Assembly: GCA_002205965.3 (NCBI GenBank)
Contig: NADL03000464.1
Coordinates: forward strand, 2,232,001-2,296,000
Origin: Kappaphycus alvarezii
Lineage: Eukaryota; Rhodophyta; Florideophyceae; Gigartinales; Solieriaceae
Reading direction: 5' to 3'
Length of the DNA: 64,000 nucleotides
Numbering within the stretch: the stretch's first letter is position 1; each line of letters starts with the position of its first letter. This document shows positions 11,783-24,138 of this stretch, piece by piece. The position numbers and the translations under genes were made by a program. Below the pieces are notes generated by a model. It had not been told where the DNA came from. It saw only the letters and a program-made list of their open reading frames with translations, and did no database searches.

Positions 11783-12179
11783 TGTGGGAAGTGACTGGGT
11801 TTCACCCGTTTGGTGTTGCAGCGTGCTGCTCATCGTAGCACTTATGCGCATGTTTTTGCCGCAAGTTGACGGTTACGGGTTGTTGATGCAGGGTTTTACT
11901 TGGCCTCTGCCTATTGGTGCACGCTCGGTGTTTTGCACCTCGGGCAGCTTGCAGAATTACCCTGCTTAGATAAGCGCGCGCCGTGTAGATGGATATAAAT
12001 ACCTCCTGTACTTCCCACCCGACTAGCGGGTTAAGAGACGTGTAAGAGAGTTCAGAAAGACCCAGCGTCAAGTTTCGTTTACGGTGCAACGCACTCGGAC
12101 GTCGAGTAGCCGCACTAGTAAAGAACCTACCGGACGTCGGTAGGTTGACACTTCTCTTCTTGAACATTGTAGTTCCACA
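11783..12179 (+). repeat. 3' LTR of the complete copia-like element
   Basis: Second 397-bp copy of the LTR, followed directly by the target duplication GTCAT. The stretch just before it is only weakly purine-rich, so the polypurine tract is not obvious. TATAAATA is conserved at 11994-12001. Confidence 0.93.
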
Positions 12180-12360
12180 GTCATGCTTTGAGATGCTGGA
12201 ACGAGCTACTAAACGTGGTCATCTGGCCTTGTCTGATTGGCATTTGATTTTTCACTTTTTCAATGTTTCACGTTTTAGAAACTTATAGAACTCGCCTTAG
12301 AGGTTGATGCTATGGGTTTTGACTTGGAAAGTTGAATAGACACGTATTCGTATCTTCAAT

Positions 12361-12616
12361 GTACAGTACTGTGCATTAGGTTTAAGAATCTTTTTTTTTG
12401 TTACTACATAGTAAATCTATGAACATTGTACAAACTACGGCACTGTACTGTAATTGAGAGTACTGTACTGTAATTTGTTATTGAATCTACAGCTGTTATG
12501 CTAGAGAGCTGCAGTATTGGGTACGAAATCAGAACGCATATGAATTCGAGCGGATAATGCCGGTACCCATCTAAATAAGCCTTTCTTTTTAGGGGTTTAT
12601 TTTTGTGTACTGTACT
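12361..12616. repeat. TACAGTAC/GTACTGTAC motif cluster
   Basis: Four occurrences in 256 bp: GTACAGTACTG at 12361, CACTGTACTG near 12441, AGTACTGTACTG near 12459, and GTACTGTACTC at 12606. No gene start is recognised nearby, so its role, if it is a promoter element, is unexplained here. Confidence 0.55.
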
Positions 12617-13329
12617 CACCAGTGTTTGCCACCGAAGTTGACACTTGCAACCTCCTGCCTTCTAACACAGTTAGGGGCCATTTTATACATCCCTGTCTTC
12701 TTCATGGTCCCTGACCGGTCACTTCTCTTAACCATTCGCCTTCGAATCGAACATTCTTTTGCTTCCTGTAAATTAGACGGCAAAATAGACCAAGATAAGA
12801 GAGTTGCAGACCCTCAAATGAAGTAAACACGATACCTTCGTCGATGCACCGCCAAGAGCTAAAGGCTAGGAAAGCGGAAACGAAATGAACCGAACGATCG
12901 GCCAACAGGCAGCTTGTGGTTTCGTTCTTGCTTTTATAATTGAGAGAAAAGCTCAAGCGGATGAGCAATAGGAAGATTTCCAAGAAAGCCAAAGTGGCAT
13001 CCACGTCCGGAACAAAGCTCGCCTCTATCGTCGGGAAAATAGGTAAGGAAGCTATGGAGCGTCTGACCTCCGGCACTTGACTCCCAGGGCGTTGTACTGT
13101 GTTGGCAAAAGAAAGAAATGTTTTCGTGGTGCAACGGCTTCTGTTAGCTGCCAAACAGGGAATAAAGGTAGGATGCGAAGTATTGACGTTTAGGATTGGG
13201 CGCATCGCTGCGGATGGAAGGAATGGAGATGCCCGAGGAGAAACAAGCTCCGAAGTGCTAAGTACATTTCGTGCACGTCACTGGGAAATAAAATTACACT
13301 CCAAGGAAAAAAAGGAGCCGCCAAATTCA

Positions 13330-14880
13330 TGCAGAGAATCGCGGGCATATCCAACCATTCCTCGATATCTTTGCTGAGCTCGGAAGCAAGCATTCGGGCA
13401 TGCTGGAAAACCCACACTTAATTTGGAACTTCGACAAGACGTCAGTCAGCATCATTCAAGGATAAAAAGAGTGCACTTTCAGCTCTTCAACAGCAAAGCA
13501 CGGTGTGTTTTAAAAATGCGGCACTAAGTATGGTTCTAAGAAGCCTATCACTGCAGTCGTTTTTGTCTCGACTGATGGGCTGAAAACACCGCCCTTGGTT
13601 ATAGTTCAGGGGGGAAGGATTTATAACATGGATTAAGCCTGTTTCGGTTGCCCTCACAGGTATCTGTGCGTTCTTCGTTTTGGAAGGGTGATTTCAAGCG
13701 ATAAATACTGTCGTTCAAGTTTCCGACAATGTGTCTACGGAGATGGACCTCTTAGATGCTGCCGTAAAGAACCTATAAAAGTTCATACGAGCTGCTGTAG
13801 GGGAACATCCTGTTGCGTTGACATTGTACGGTATATTATACAGCAACGGGATAGAATGGGGCAAAAATGCTCCAGCAACAACATTCACGCAGTTATCGCC
13901 TCCTAAAAAAAACACCAATAGTCCATTCATATGCATAAATGCTTAGAAAAGCGTTCAAGAAAGCCGGGATGTTTTTGTGAGACCAGTTCTGCTGCAACGG
14001 ATGTCTTGCCCACCACAAGGACAAATTAGTCATTGTTTATGGTATTTTTGGCTTCGAAGCCATTGCAAGCGCGGCTACATATAACGGGTAAATTTAAAGT
14101 TGCAGGCCTTTAATTTTTCTAAATCCCTTTGGATTGCGCCACTGTAGTTCAATTAGCACCGTCCAAAAAGCCAGAGCAAGGGGCGACGTTATTTCACACG
14201 GCGGCATTGCTTGCCATCCGTGGTGGTACGGCAAAGTGATTACAACTCCTAAGCAGACGTATAAAAAAAGCGCGCAAGCCATCGGTATGTCCACTGAGTA
14301 ACGGAACTATCGGTAGTGCTCAAGAATGCCCAGGTAGTTCTCTTTATTTTAAGTGGTGCCAATGCAGTTGCATCTGTCCCAACGCAGAAAGGCGCAAACG
14401 TGGACACGAAGCGTATAATTTTCAAGCCTGCTGCTCCTGCGGAGTGTGCCTACGTCGCCAAAAATACTCCGCGTCGCAAACAAGAGAAGGTAGACCGCGA
14501 GATAGAAGAATAGTTGAAAGAAGGGAAGAAAAAGTTTGATCAGGAAGAAAGTGTAAAAAGAAAGGTCGAAGCCGAATCTAGGTGTTTGAAAGGGTCTCTG
14601 AGAAGAATAAGAAGAGACGGAAACTGATAGATGAGAAAAGTAACACGGAAAGGGAGAAAAAAAGTGGATAGAAGGCCAAAAAGTATGACATAGAGTGCAA
14701 AAAGGTCAGGATAGGGCCAGTTGTCTCATGGATGAAGATGTTACCCCGAAAATTCCTTGATAGTGGCGAATATAGGAGGAGGGCGGCGGCGCGTGTCAGC
14801 TCTGAAGTTGTCGCGGATGTCTTTGAGAAGGCTGTAGCAGGTTCAAGAGGCAACAGAGCAAGTTACAGGGAGAGACTAGG
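13330..14880 (+). pseudogene. Pogo/CENP-B-like DDE transposase relic
   Basis: In one forward frame the segment starting near 13409 reads NPHLIWNFDKTSVS, a stop, then a run containing KPITAVVFVSTDG and PPLVIVQGGRIYN. This is the start of the DDE_1 catalytic core of pogo/Tigger/CENP-B transposases, with the first catalytic Asp in WNFDKT. Stops occur near 13463, 13511 and 13634, and the C-terminal half is broken. Downstream frames at 14316-14513 and beyond are lysine/glutamate rich and coiled-coil-like, as in the tails of such transposases. The N-terminal DNA-binding half lies to the left (about 12.7-13.4 kb) but is not clear enough to delimit. No terminal inverted repeats were identified. Confidence 0.65.
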
Positions 14881-14916
14881 AAACATAAATATTGACCCAC
14901 GTTAGGGACCACTCGT

Positions 14917-15118
14917 GTGCGGCGTTAGCTTTGTTGAGATTCTGCCCACAGAGGGGCAAAGCCGGGTCCGGCTATAGGGACCATTAATTACAGTGATTAA
15001 AGTAGCCCTGAGGGCCACCGGCGCGCAGGTCGGAGTGAGACCGTGGAGGGTCAATAAAGTGAGACGGCAGAGGGCCGACGGGAGGGTGCGGAGAGGCACC
15101 AACTCCATCATTCTCTTT
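14917..15118 (+). repeat. Possible 5' LTR remnant of the second copia element
   Basis: The segment before the gag start ends with CCATCATTCTCTTTA and is followed at 15120 by TGGTAGCATCGCAGAG, which looks like a primer binding site complementary to a tRNA ending in CCA (possibly initiator Met). An LTR should therefore end just before it. I found no matching copy after the end of pol at 19542, so the 3' LTR seems lost and the left boundary is a guess. Confidence 0.4.
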
Positions 15119-15225
15119 ATGGTAGCATCGCAGAGTTTTCAACAACTCAGCTCCTTTCTTCCTCTCCTTGGCGGAACTACTCCCATACTTTCTGTGCTCC
15201 GCATCCCCGCTGACCAACACCGATC

Positions 15226-18200
15226 ATGGCTAGTGAGGGCGATTCGATTGGAAAGCTCCCAAGACTGATCGGCACCAAGGACTTCATCCAGTGGCGCCGT
15301 CGACTCAAGGCCTACATTCAGAGGGAAGACCTGGACCTTCTCGGACTCAAGCCGCGACCCGAAAATGGTACGACAAGCCAACTCTCTCGTTGGAACAAAC
15401 CAAACATCCGTGCCAAGACGGCTATCATTCTGACGTTGGCAAACGGACCAATGGCTCAGACAAGCACCATCATCGATGACGACGATAAGGGAGCTAAAGA
15501 TCTTTGGGATGCACTAGCTCGCCTGTACACGTCATCAAATGAGCAGACAGTCATCAATCTTCTCCAAGAATTAGAGAGCCTGTAGTACAAGGAAGGACCG
15601 TTCTGGGAAAAGCACTTGAACAAGTTCCACGAAATTCTAAGCAAACTCGCATCACTCGACAAGGCTGTGCCAGACGAAGAGAAGGCGTCCAAGTTCATTC
15701 GAACTTTGCCTGAGCACTTTGCTCCGATCGCAATGATGTCAAGCAATTTGTCCTACGAGGAACTCATCACCACGATTGCCACAGAGATCTCACGTCGAAA
15801 GGCCAAAGGATCTGATGGTGGAATCCACGTTCCGAAGGCCTCTACCGCAGGGGCAAGCAACAAGAACCAAAGCCACGGAGTCCAAGGCGGAAGAGTGAAC
15901 AAGAACAATGGCCGCAGTGATGCCGATCCATGTTGGGTTTGTGGACGTCCTGGTCATCGTTCAAGGGATTGCTATTTTCGCGCTGACAAGTTAAACGGCA
16001 GAGGTCGTGGCCGTGGTCGAGGCCGAGGTCGAGGATTCGGACGAGGTCACCTTCGTGGTGGCCGTGGGCGTGGTGAACTTTCTTATGCTCGAAGCTATGG
16101 AAATTATCCATAGGAGAATAACCAACACTATCATCAACACCAAACGTGGAGAAACAACCATCATTCCCAAGGCAACATTGGACCGGAAAATTCATCTGCT
16201 CCAGGTCGATCAGCGTTGCCAGTTCGCGTACCGGACCAAGCACCACCCAATTATCAAGATCAAGGAGAATTTCAAAGAAAAAACGGAACCAACTCGAGTT
16301 ACCCCTACGGTTTCATGGCTCAGATCAAGTTCAAGACGGCAATTGCAAAATGTGGGATTGCAAAGTCAAGTGATGCGTTGATTGATTCTGGGGGCTCACA
16401 TCACTTCTTCCACTCCAAGAGCTCATTTGTTCACTACGAGAAGATTCAACCTCAGGATGTCCAAGCCGCCTCTGAACTATCTGTCTTGGTGGGAAAGGGA
16501 CAAGTTTTCATCCCTTTGGCAGGCGGATTCTTCGTGGAGGCATACCATGCTCCGCACTTTCAGACGAACATCCTTTCCGTTGGTTTGTTAACTCGGCGTC
16601 TGAACATCTTGTTCACAATGGATCCTCCAGGGAGAGAATGTGTAAGTACTTGTGTCATATCAATTCGTGGCACAAACGAAAACGTCAAGGCGATCAAGAT
16701 TGATAATGACGGGCTTTATCGCTTTTCATTGCCAACCCAAGGCAGGAGCCAAAGTTATTATGTACCTTGCACAGTACATCCGAATTTGGATATCAGCACC
16801 GCGACTCGAAATGAACTTACTTGCTTTCAATGGTTTGGATCAAATTACAATCGTGCGAGTCGCACGAAAACGGAGATGGAGCTGGCTTTGGAATGGCATA
16901 GTCGTACAGGACACCCTCATCCTGGACGATACATGCGGTTGTCCAACACATTTCATGATGTCGCGCATTTCCCAAGGAGGCTTTTGGAATAACTATTGTG
17001 TGTTCCTTGCGCAATTGCAAAAGCACAACGTCATCCGATTCTGCCAAGCCAGCGCATCACATCATACCCACTTGAGCTCATTCATGTCGATATCAGTGGA
17101 AAAATGGCTCAACCTTCTCTTGGTAACAGCAATTACTGCACTGGATTTGTCGATGACCGTACCGCAAAGACTGATGTCTACTTTATCAAGCAAAAGTCAG
17201 ATCTGTTTTCAGCATTGAAGTATTACAAGGAAAGACCGGAGAACACCATCAGACACAAGATCATCAACATACGTCTTCACGGAGCGGGCGAAAACTTGTC
17301 GTGCACTGTTAAGAATTTTGCCTTAATGCACGGAATTCGTTTGAAGACAAGCCCACCGCATGCTCCGCAAAGCAATGGAGTTGCGGAACGATTCATGAAG
17401 GAACTGGGCGTTCGTGCGCGTGTCTTCCTCTTTGAGGCAAAGCTTGGAAATGAGTTGTGGGCTGAAGCAATGAGCCACAGCAACTGGCTTCGAAACCGCC
17501 TCCCGTCAGGAAGAGTCAATGGAAACATCCCAGACCTCTTGTGGGACCCTCGAACGCGTGTCAACTTCAAGGATTTGCCCATTTTCGGACAATCCAGTTT
17601 CGCGTTCCTGTATCAATCCGAAACGCGGCCGAACAAAAAGCTATCTGCTAGAGCTGCCCATGGCCATTTCGTCGGGCTCGAAAGCGATCAAACGCTATTC
17701 GGAATCTATGTTCCTGACAGAAGGCGCGTCATCATCACTCGTGCACAAGACTTCTGCCTCTGCTCTACCAATGAGCTACCCGCATTGTCCTCTCTCATTG
17801 ATGGCATATCAAGGCAAACTGCTCTTGAGCAGGATCTAGATCATCGTTAACTGGAAGATCTTCTCACCCAAGCGTTCTCCGTATACCGCATTCCTTTGTC
17901 GCGCGTTCTCCCTCATGCCTCCATTTCGCGCAGGACCCATCCAGATTCTCGGTTGCCGCGATCCTTTCAAGAGGCAACCAAACATCATTTTTGGTGCGAG
18001 GCTATTGACAGGGAGTACCGCGTGCCCCAAAAACGCGAAACATGGGAGTACGTTCTCCGCGACTCTTCAATGCATGTGATCCCATTCACATGGGTATTTC
18101 GTCTCAAACCGTTGGATCTTAATGGGCTAAACTTCCTCCATAGAGCCCGATGCGTTATTCGCGGTGACTTGCAACTCTCCGGAGTCGATTTTGATCCCGA

Positions 18201-19542
18201 TTCCTTATATGCACCTGTCGCATCCCGAGAAGCCATTCGCATGCTCCTGGCAATCGTAGCCGCGACAGGGCTCATCGTTGAAGGAGGGAATGGAAGTAGT
18301 GCATACCTGTACGGTAAGATCGACACTACTGTGTACATGGAGCATCCGACTGATTCAACTGGAAAGCAGGAGCGCCCCGGGCTCGTTTGCAGGTTGCTAA
18401 AATCTATTTATGGACTTCGTCAGGCAGGCATTATCTGGGGTTCGTTATTTGTTGTGACGATATTGAGTTGGGACTTTAAGCAGTCTCGTATTGATCTCAG
18501 AGTGTTCTACAAGGTGTTGGATAAGGAATTCATCATCCTAGTCATCATTGTCGATGACATGGCCTTCGCAAGCAACTCAAGAGGACTACTGGAACATTTC
18601 AAGAAACGAATCAGCGAAGAGTTCGATGTCAAGCTGTTTGGGGAACTCAGGTCGTTTCTAGTATGGGAAGTACACCATAGCCAAGATGGGATCAAGGTTA
18701 GTCACCAACGTTATGTTGAACAGCTCTTGGGAAGGCATGGATTGAATGAGGCCAACGGGGCTTGGACTCCACTACCCGAACACGCGGATGTCAGCGCAGG
18801 AACGGAACAGGACGTGACGCTCAACAAGAAAGATCACTCGAGTTATCGCGCGACCATCGGAGAGCTTTTGCACCTTGCAGTGTGCACACGCCCTGACATT
18901 ACCTTTGCGGTGAATGCCTTAGCACGTCAGGTGCACAAGCCCAGAGTCCGTCACGCTTCCCTACTGAAGCGATTGCTTCGTTACATCTCCGGCACAAGAC
19001 ACATGAGAATCAAGTTCCCAAAGGGCAGCAAGAGTCCAAAGCGATTTTCTGAGTCTCTGAACATGCAAGCGCTGGTCGACTCGGATTGGGCTAGCGACAA
19101 GGACACTCGCAAATCGACAACCGGCTTTATTTTCTTGGTCAACGATACTCCTGTTGCATGGAAGAGCCAATGCCAAACAATTGTCGCCCTCTCTTCGGCT
19201 GAAGCTGAGTACGTCGCTTTATCATCTTGTGTCAAGGAGTTAACGTGGATGCGAAGAATATTCTGGGAAATGGTTTGTTACATGCCGTACACAAAGGAAA
19301 TGAAGGTTCCTTAATCACTTGTGTTCACAGACAACACCGCCGCAATTTCTATCGCTGAAAGGGATCAAGTTTCTGCCAAGAGCAAGCATATCGAGGTCGA
19401 GTATCATCATGTTCGGGATCAAATCAAGGAGGGGTCAGTGCAGCTGGTTCACATTGGAACTGCAGATCAGGCTGCCGACATATTGACCAAGGCTGTCGAT
19501 AGGCGTACATTGGAGAAGCACCGCGCGCTTTTACTTTGTTAG
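15226..19542 (+). pseudogene. Second copia-like Gag-Pol with five in-frame stops
   Basis: A single frame from ATG 15226 to TAG 19540. Gag begins with LIGTKDFIQWRRRLKAYI, typical of copia gag, and has an intact CX2CX4HX4C zinc knuckle at 15931-15972 followed by an Arg-Gly-rich tract. The protease motif is DSGG near 16384. The integrase zinc region ends in CVPC near 17000; the core has VDISG and NGVAERF, but the second catalytic Asp position reads His (RLHGAGEN). Reverse transcriptase has IVDD near 18550, and its first catalytic Asp position reads Asn (GGNGSSAYLYG). RNase H has VDSDWASDK, SSAEAEY and FTDNTAAI. Stops are at 15583 and 16111 (TAG) and 16990, 17848 and 19312 (TAA), with no frameshift seen; all are one C-to-T step from CAG or CAA. 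The lost catalytic residues make it inactive. Confidence 0.88.
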
Positions 19543-19825
19543 TATTCGTTTGCCAGAATAACGTTAGAGTAGTGACCGAAATTCATGTTGATGTTGTACT
19601 TCGCCCGAGGATATGGCAAAAGAAATTGGAAGGACTGGCAAAACACAACTTCTAACCTTAGCAGCTGATCGTGCTTACCCATGTCTGGGCTGAGTGTGTT
19701 TTACAACGGGGCATTAAGTGACAACCCTCCTCCTCACCAAGGCGAGGTCCTCAATACCCTCCGGTCATGGCTCTACAGTTGGATTCGAACTACCATCGTG
19801 ATCAGTTGAAGAAACTTTACTTCAT

Positions 19826-20204
19826 TGTTTAGCCACGATTTTGAGCTTGTAGAGTTCGCGTTCCTTCAAAAATTGGCAACTTGAACGGCGTCGACAGTGT
19901 GTAGAATCGGTGCAGATATTGGCGCGAAGAGCTGGATTGTGCCAGCGTTGGCGTCAGTATGCGGCAAAATATTGCCAGTGCCAGATATATTGGCAGCTAA
20001 GCAAGATCGGGAATGGCGGTGGAGTGGAGAGCGAAGCGGCGACTTTGTTCGCTGTGTTCGGCGTGTGTCCATCCGCGGCAAAAAACACTTGAGAAATTTC
20101 TGTGGCCAGCAACAGCTAGATAGGCTTTTCGGTGCTTCTTTATTGCTCTTCTGTCCGAAAGCGGAGCGGTAGGTCGGCAGAGTCGTGGACGACAGCGCTC
20201 CGCT
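19826..20204 (+). repeat. 379-bp palindrome-rich direct repeat, copy 1
   Basis: Identical to 24139-24517 except one A/G difference near TTCTTTATTGCTC. It carries several perfect palindromes: GGCAAAATATTGCC, TGCCA with TGGCA around a short loop, AGCGGAGCG (20160-20168) pairing with CGCTCCGCT (20196-20204) at the very end, and GTCGTGGACGAC nested inside that last pair. No TG...CA ends and no target duplication are apparent. It could be an LTR of the gypsy-like element between the copies, or an independent foldback element. Between 19543 and 19825 I see nothing. Confidence 0.9.
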
Positions 20205-20224
20205 GCAAATTCGCACACGAAAAA

Positions 20225-20880
20225 AAATTTAGATGAGGACCATGATTGTATACAGTATCGGAATTGGGAAGATATTTTTACAGTTTTTGAATTTGCAAGA
20301 TATTTTTAATTTGGGTGAGTGTGGCAAATTCGTCGGTTGATTTTTTCATTTTAGGACACGCTGTCATAGTAGATGTCAGTACAGTTCCAGGTTTTGGGTG
20401 ATACTACAAGTAGCTCTGAAAGGTCTATATAATGGCCACATCAATTCCCACCCCTGGCCGATGGGTGGCTGGCACGGGTATGGCACCTAGATATTTACCT
20501 TGAGGAAATATCTTCTAATAGTCTCTCTGGTTCACACGATTACCGTGAATACATTTTATGGTTATTAGTATGTTTGTTTGAGACTTTTGGGGGAGCCAAA
20601 AGTCTATATAAGCCGAGTAAACTGCTTCCTTTAGTGGAGGTGAAGCAAGTTGGCAGACAACTTCAAGCCAAGTCCCGAGTAGTAGGAAGTTGAGAGTCAA
20701 CTTCAGACCTAAGAAAACTTTTTCTTACGCTAGTCGCAGAGCGTCGGTGGTAGACCCTGCCCCTTTTATACTTGCTTGTAGCTTTCTCAACTCTCTTCTA
20801 TATACAATCCCTTTTGTTCGTTCAACAATACCACGGTAGCACTTTTGTCGCTCGCAACACCTCCTTCTCAGGGTAATCGG
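20225..20880 (+). promoter_or_regulatory. LTR-like segment with two TATATAA boxes
   Basis: Two TATATAA boxes in similar contexts (GGTCTATATAATGG at 20426-20432 and AGTCTATATAAGCC at 20605-20611), followed by repeated ACTTCA/AAGTTG words. This looks like the promoter part of an LTR in forward orientation. It abuts the truncated integrase of a reverse-strand element, so the junction near 20.9 kb is a rearrangement. No second copy exists in the window to prove an LTR. Confidence 0.35.
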
Positions 20881-20917
20881 TTCTGAGGATCTCTTCCCCC
20901 GCCGATATACCCCTATC

Positions 20918-23909
20918 AGTATGCACGAAGCTACGAATGTACGGACGTCAACGCGCAGGTCGGTCCAATTAAACTGCTCATGTAGTGCATTAAGTGTTGA
21001 ATCGGAATCACGGTGGCCAGCTGATCCTGCGCGTGCGATGGTGAGAAGGCGGGGCTTGGGGTCAACACAGTCGTCGGGAACCCATGCTACCCCCTTGATA
21101 CGTAGTAGCCCGGCTTCATCAGACTGCGGGATAGGCGATGACTACTTATCGTGTTCACATTGGGACTCTTTGATCTCCTGAACGGATGGCCATTCAAACT
21201 CGGGAGAATCTGGAGGAACAGTGACACTACTGAAAGAAAGGTACGCAGTCGCACTTCAGATAGCAGGTGGCTTGCAGTATCCCTTTAGACAGCAGGTCAT
21301 TATGTCCGGCCAGATATTCTTGTCTTCAGGTACATGTTCGATGCGATAGTTGAATCCGCAAAGGAAGATTGCCCAAAGAATCACCTTCAAGACTTTTTTT
21401 CTGCCAAGATATGGCTTCATTGCTATAAGATTGAAGGTGAACAGCAAGTTGCGGTGATCGGTGAATACGCGAGTCGTGACATCGCATGTTAGCAAGTCGT
21501 CGAGCTTCTTGAATGCTTTCACCACTACATATGCTTCTCGCTCAGAGAACGTATCACTAAAAAAAGTTAAAGGTGCATGGGATTGATCGGTGGACGGCTT
21601 AACGGGCTCAGTGCTTGTGAATTCTGTAGCACACACAGCCCGGTGTCTTTCGGATGCGTCGGTGTATACCCAAACCACTTTGTCCGGTTTGCGGTGGAAA
21701 AGTCGGGTAGCTTCTTGGATTTGCTGGTGTATGTAAAATAATGCCTTCTCGTGAGTGTCGTTCCAGGCGATGCCAACTAACGGGATCTTTGCGATAGCCT
21801 CTTTCTTACGACTGCCAACGGCCTTTGCATAGGCGGATTCCAACAGATAGCGAAGAGGACTGAAACGTTCGGCAAACCTCTGTATGCTAGCGGCAATCCA
21901 GCTGACTCCGTGGACGTACCCACATAGCTCTCCGGGGGACTTCGTTAGATCGCTCCATTGCAATTCGGATATATTCTTAAGATTGAATCGGATTCCATCA
22001 GCATCTATGATTCGCCTACACCAGTGAGCTTCTTTGCGAGGGAAATCAGAATTTGTCAAAGAGACAATGAGTCTGCGCTTACGATATATGGTGAAAAACT
22101 TGCGAAGGATTTCGAGGAGGTGACATTCATCGCGGGCAAAGATTCTGAAGTCATCTATCCATGCATTGAAGTTATCGCGAAGTTCGATGAAGCATTCCGC
22201 AAACTTTTCCTGAAAGTTTGCTGCGGAATTCGTTGCTTATTGAGTCGTTCGGGTCGGCATCACGACTCCATCAGGAGTCATACACGAGAAGAGCGGCTGG
22301 CTGTCCGGATGTAATGGAGCTTGCCAATAACCACTGCAGAAGTCGATGGAGGCTAAAGCTTTTGCACCTCTGTCGTCGGCGAGATCTGCTTCGATGTTAG
22401 GCATGGGGTAAAATCTTCTGAATCGTGGCATTGTTGACGGGGCGATAGTCGACGGTCAGCCTATACATCGCAGGCAGACGCTTCAGTACGATAAGCAGAG
22501 CATATACCCATTCTGGAGACGATGTCTTCTTGACGAATCCCAATTTGAGGAGTTCATTCACATATCGAGTCATAAACTTCTCCGGTGGAGGGTATCGCCG
22601 TTGCTTTGATCGGACAGGAAATCAGTCCTGCTTTAGGTTGACTTTCAGTGGATCGATTTGAGCTGGCTCATTTTTGTCCAACTTCGTCTTTATAACGTCG
22701 TCGAACTCGATTAGGAATTTTTGTAAACGTTCGTGACCTTTTACAGACATAACATACGCCTTGGTTTCGTTCACCTTGTCGTCGAGGACCTTTTGATTTT
22801 CAGATGCGTCTTCAGGTCCAAGGTCGAGCTAAACACCATCTTCATCAAGGTCCGCGTCGTCCGCACCCCCATTGGAGTAGTGGAGGCCTTCAAGGATCTT
22901 CGCTACCTTTCCTCTTGGTTCAGTAGACGATTTCAATGCGTTGAGGATTTCGAAGACGCCTGAGTACTTCTCAGCAGCAGCAGTGAGGATACCCCTAGTG
23001 TTTAAACCATGGAACTTGATTACGGGGCGTCCGATTTGCGGCTCACTGACAGATTGCTCGGTTACAAGCCAACGTACACCTCGGAGGGTCAAAGCGGAAC
23101 CATGGAGAATGTGAAGTTTGGTATCCATGGTAATGACCTTGGTGCATTTCAGCATAGCATGACTTCCATCGGGTGAACTAGCAGCCATTTCGAACTGTCG
23201 AGGTCGAATGAGATCTTCAACCTTATGCTCCACACCAGCATTCTTAACGCCGTTAAATGTAAAGGAATCGAGAATACCGTCATCAGCGCAGTTATCGTCG
23301 CAGAATGACGCACAGAAGATGCCTCCGAATGTAACGTTGAAGGATGCACTTTTCTTTTCAGATGTTGTAGCATCAGTCGTCCGCTTTGCTGCTTTGTAAT
23401 TCTGCTGTCTATCTATTCGAACAATCAGTCCTTCTCATCTTTCGGGAAATGTTTGCAATGGCGAAGGAGTGCCAAATACTCTTTTTGCGATGTTCTTCCC
23501 ACATACATAAAAGCTGTTCCCTGCTCGAAGATCCCTTGGTAGAAAAAGCGTTGTCGTTTTTCGGTTTGATATTAACTTGCTTCTGCTTTTTCGTGTCCGA
23601 CGTCGAAGGTTTCGTGCTATACTTCGTAGTCTTCTTCGTTTCGACAGCATACGCCTGGAAGTTTACGGCTTTACAGGGGAGTGCCTTGATAAAATTGCGA
23701 ACGTTCGTCTCCAAGGTTTCATCTTGGCTTACTCTCTTACGCATCTGGCGTTTGAGAGCGGTCGGAGCGACGCGAGGTAGGAGAAGAGAGACAGTCTTCT
23801 CCGGGTTGTCGATTCGAAAACCACAACAGCCAACTCCCTCAAGGCGCTCGAAGAAGTCAGAGCAAAATTGGGTGATTCTTGCGTCAGCATTGGAAATATA
23901 CATCAGCAT
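20918..23909 (-). pseudogene. Gypsy-like Gag-Pol, integrase truncated
   Basis: Read on the minus strand from the right: a gag-like frame (23909-23409) with ITQFCSDFFERLEGVG, a protease-region frame (23233-22829), then reverse transcriptase from about 22620, with YALLIVLKRLP and YRLTVDYRPVN, palm motif SIDFCSGYWQ (22237-22431) and WIDDF where YxDD is expected. RNase H (about 22059-21256) has VYTDASE and VFTDHRN and ends with the tether RIEHVPEDKN. The integrase zinc region (about 21211-20918) reads AGSAGHRDSDSTL and VRTFVASC, then stops. The integrase core is missing. Order and motifs are those of Ty3/gypsy elements. Several stops and frame changes make it inactive. Confidence 0.85.
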
Positions 23910-24138
23910 CTAGAAGCCGACGAGTGGCTTCGCGATAATCCTAGGATCCACTTCAGCATCAACAGAAGAAGCCAAGAAGGACCCGATGCAGGTCTTGATT
24001 TGTGCGTCGGTGAGATTCTTGGCGTTATTGACATCAACAGCAGTAGTCTCGAACTTCCCTGTTAACACCAGGCTCTTGAGCAAATATCGGCCAATTCTCG
24101 CTACTTACGGTAAAACACGAAGCTTAGGCACCTTAGCT

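Larger units (their letters stand above)
6238..12179 (+). mobile_element. Structurally complete copia-like LTR retrotransposon
   Basis: Two 397-bp LTRs (6238-6634 and 11783-12179) begin TGTGG and end CCACA. The insertion is flanked by a perfect 5-bp target duplication, GTCAT, at 6233-6237 and 12180-12184. I count three differences between the LTRs, so the insertion looks recent. The internal region encodes Gag, protease, integrase, reverse transcriptase and RNase H in copia order in one frame, interrupted by five stops. No canonical TGG-type primer binding site follows the 5' LTR. Confidence 0.93.

Noticed and set aside
6257-12167. Pair of long antisense frames near 6.26-6.68 and 11.80-12.17 kb
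   Set aside because: They fall inside the two LTRs and are duplicates produced by the repeat.
6867-19542. Alternative genetic code with TAA/TAG read as Gln
   Set aside because: All stops in the second copia-like frame are TAA or TAG at Gln-like positions, but the first has two TGA stops, Gln is still mostly CAA/CAG, and the host genes of the island are free of internal TAA/TAG and end at ordinary stops.
19740-19810. tRNA-like sequence (GGATTCGAAC box)
   Set aside because: The T-arm stem does not pair on either strand and no D- or anticodon arm could be drawn.
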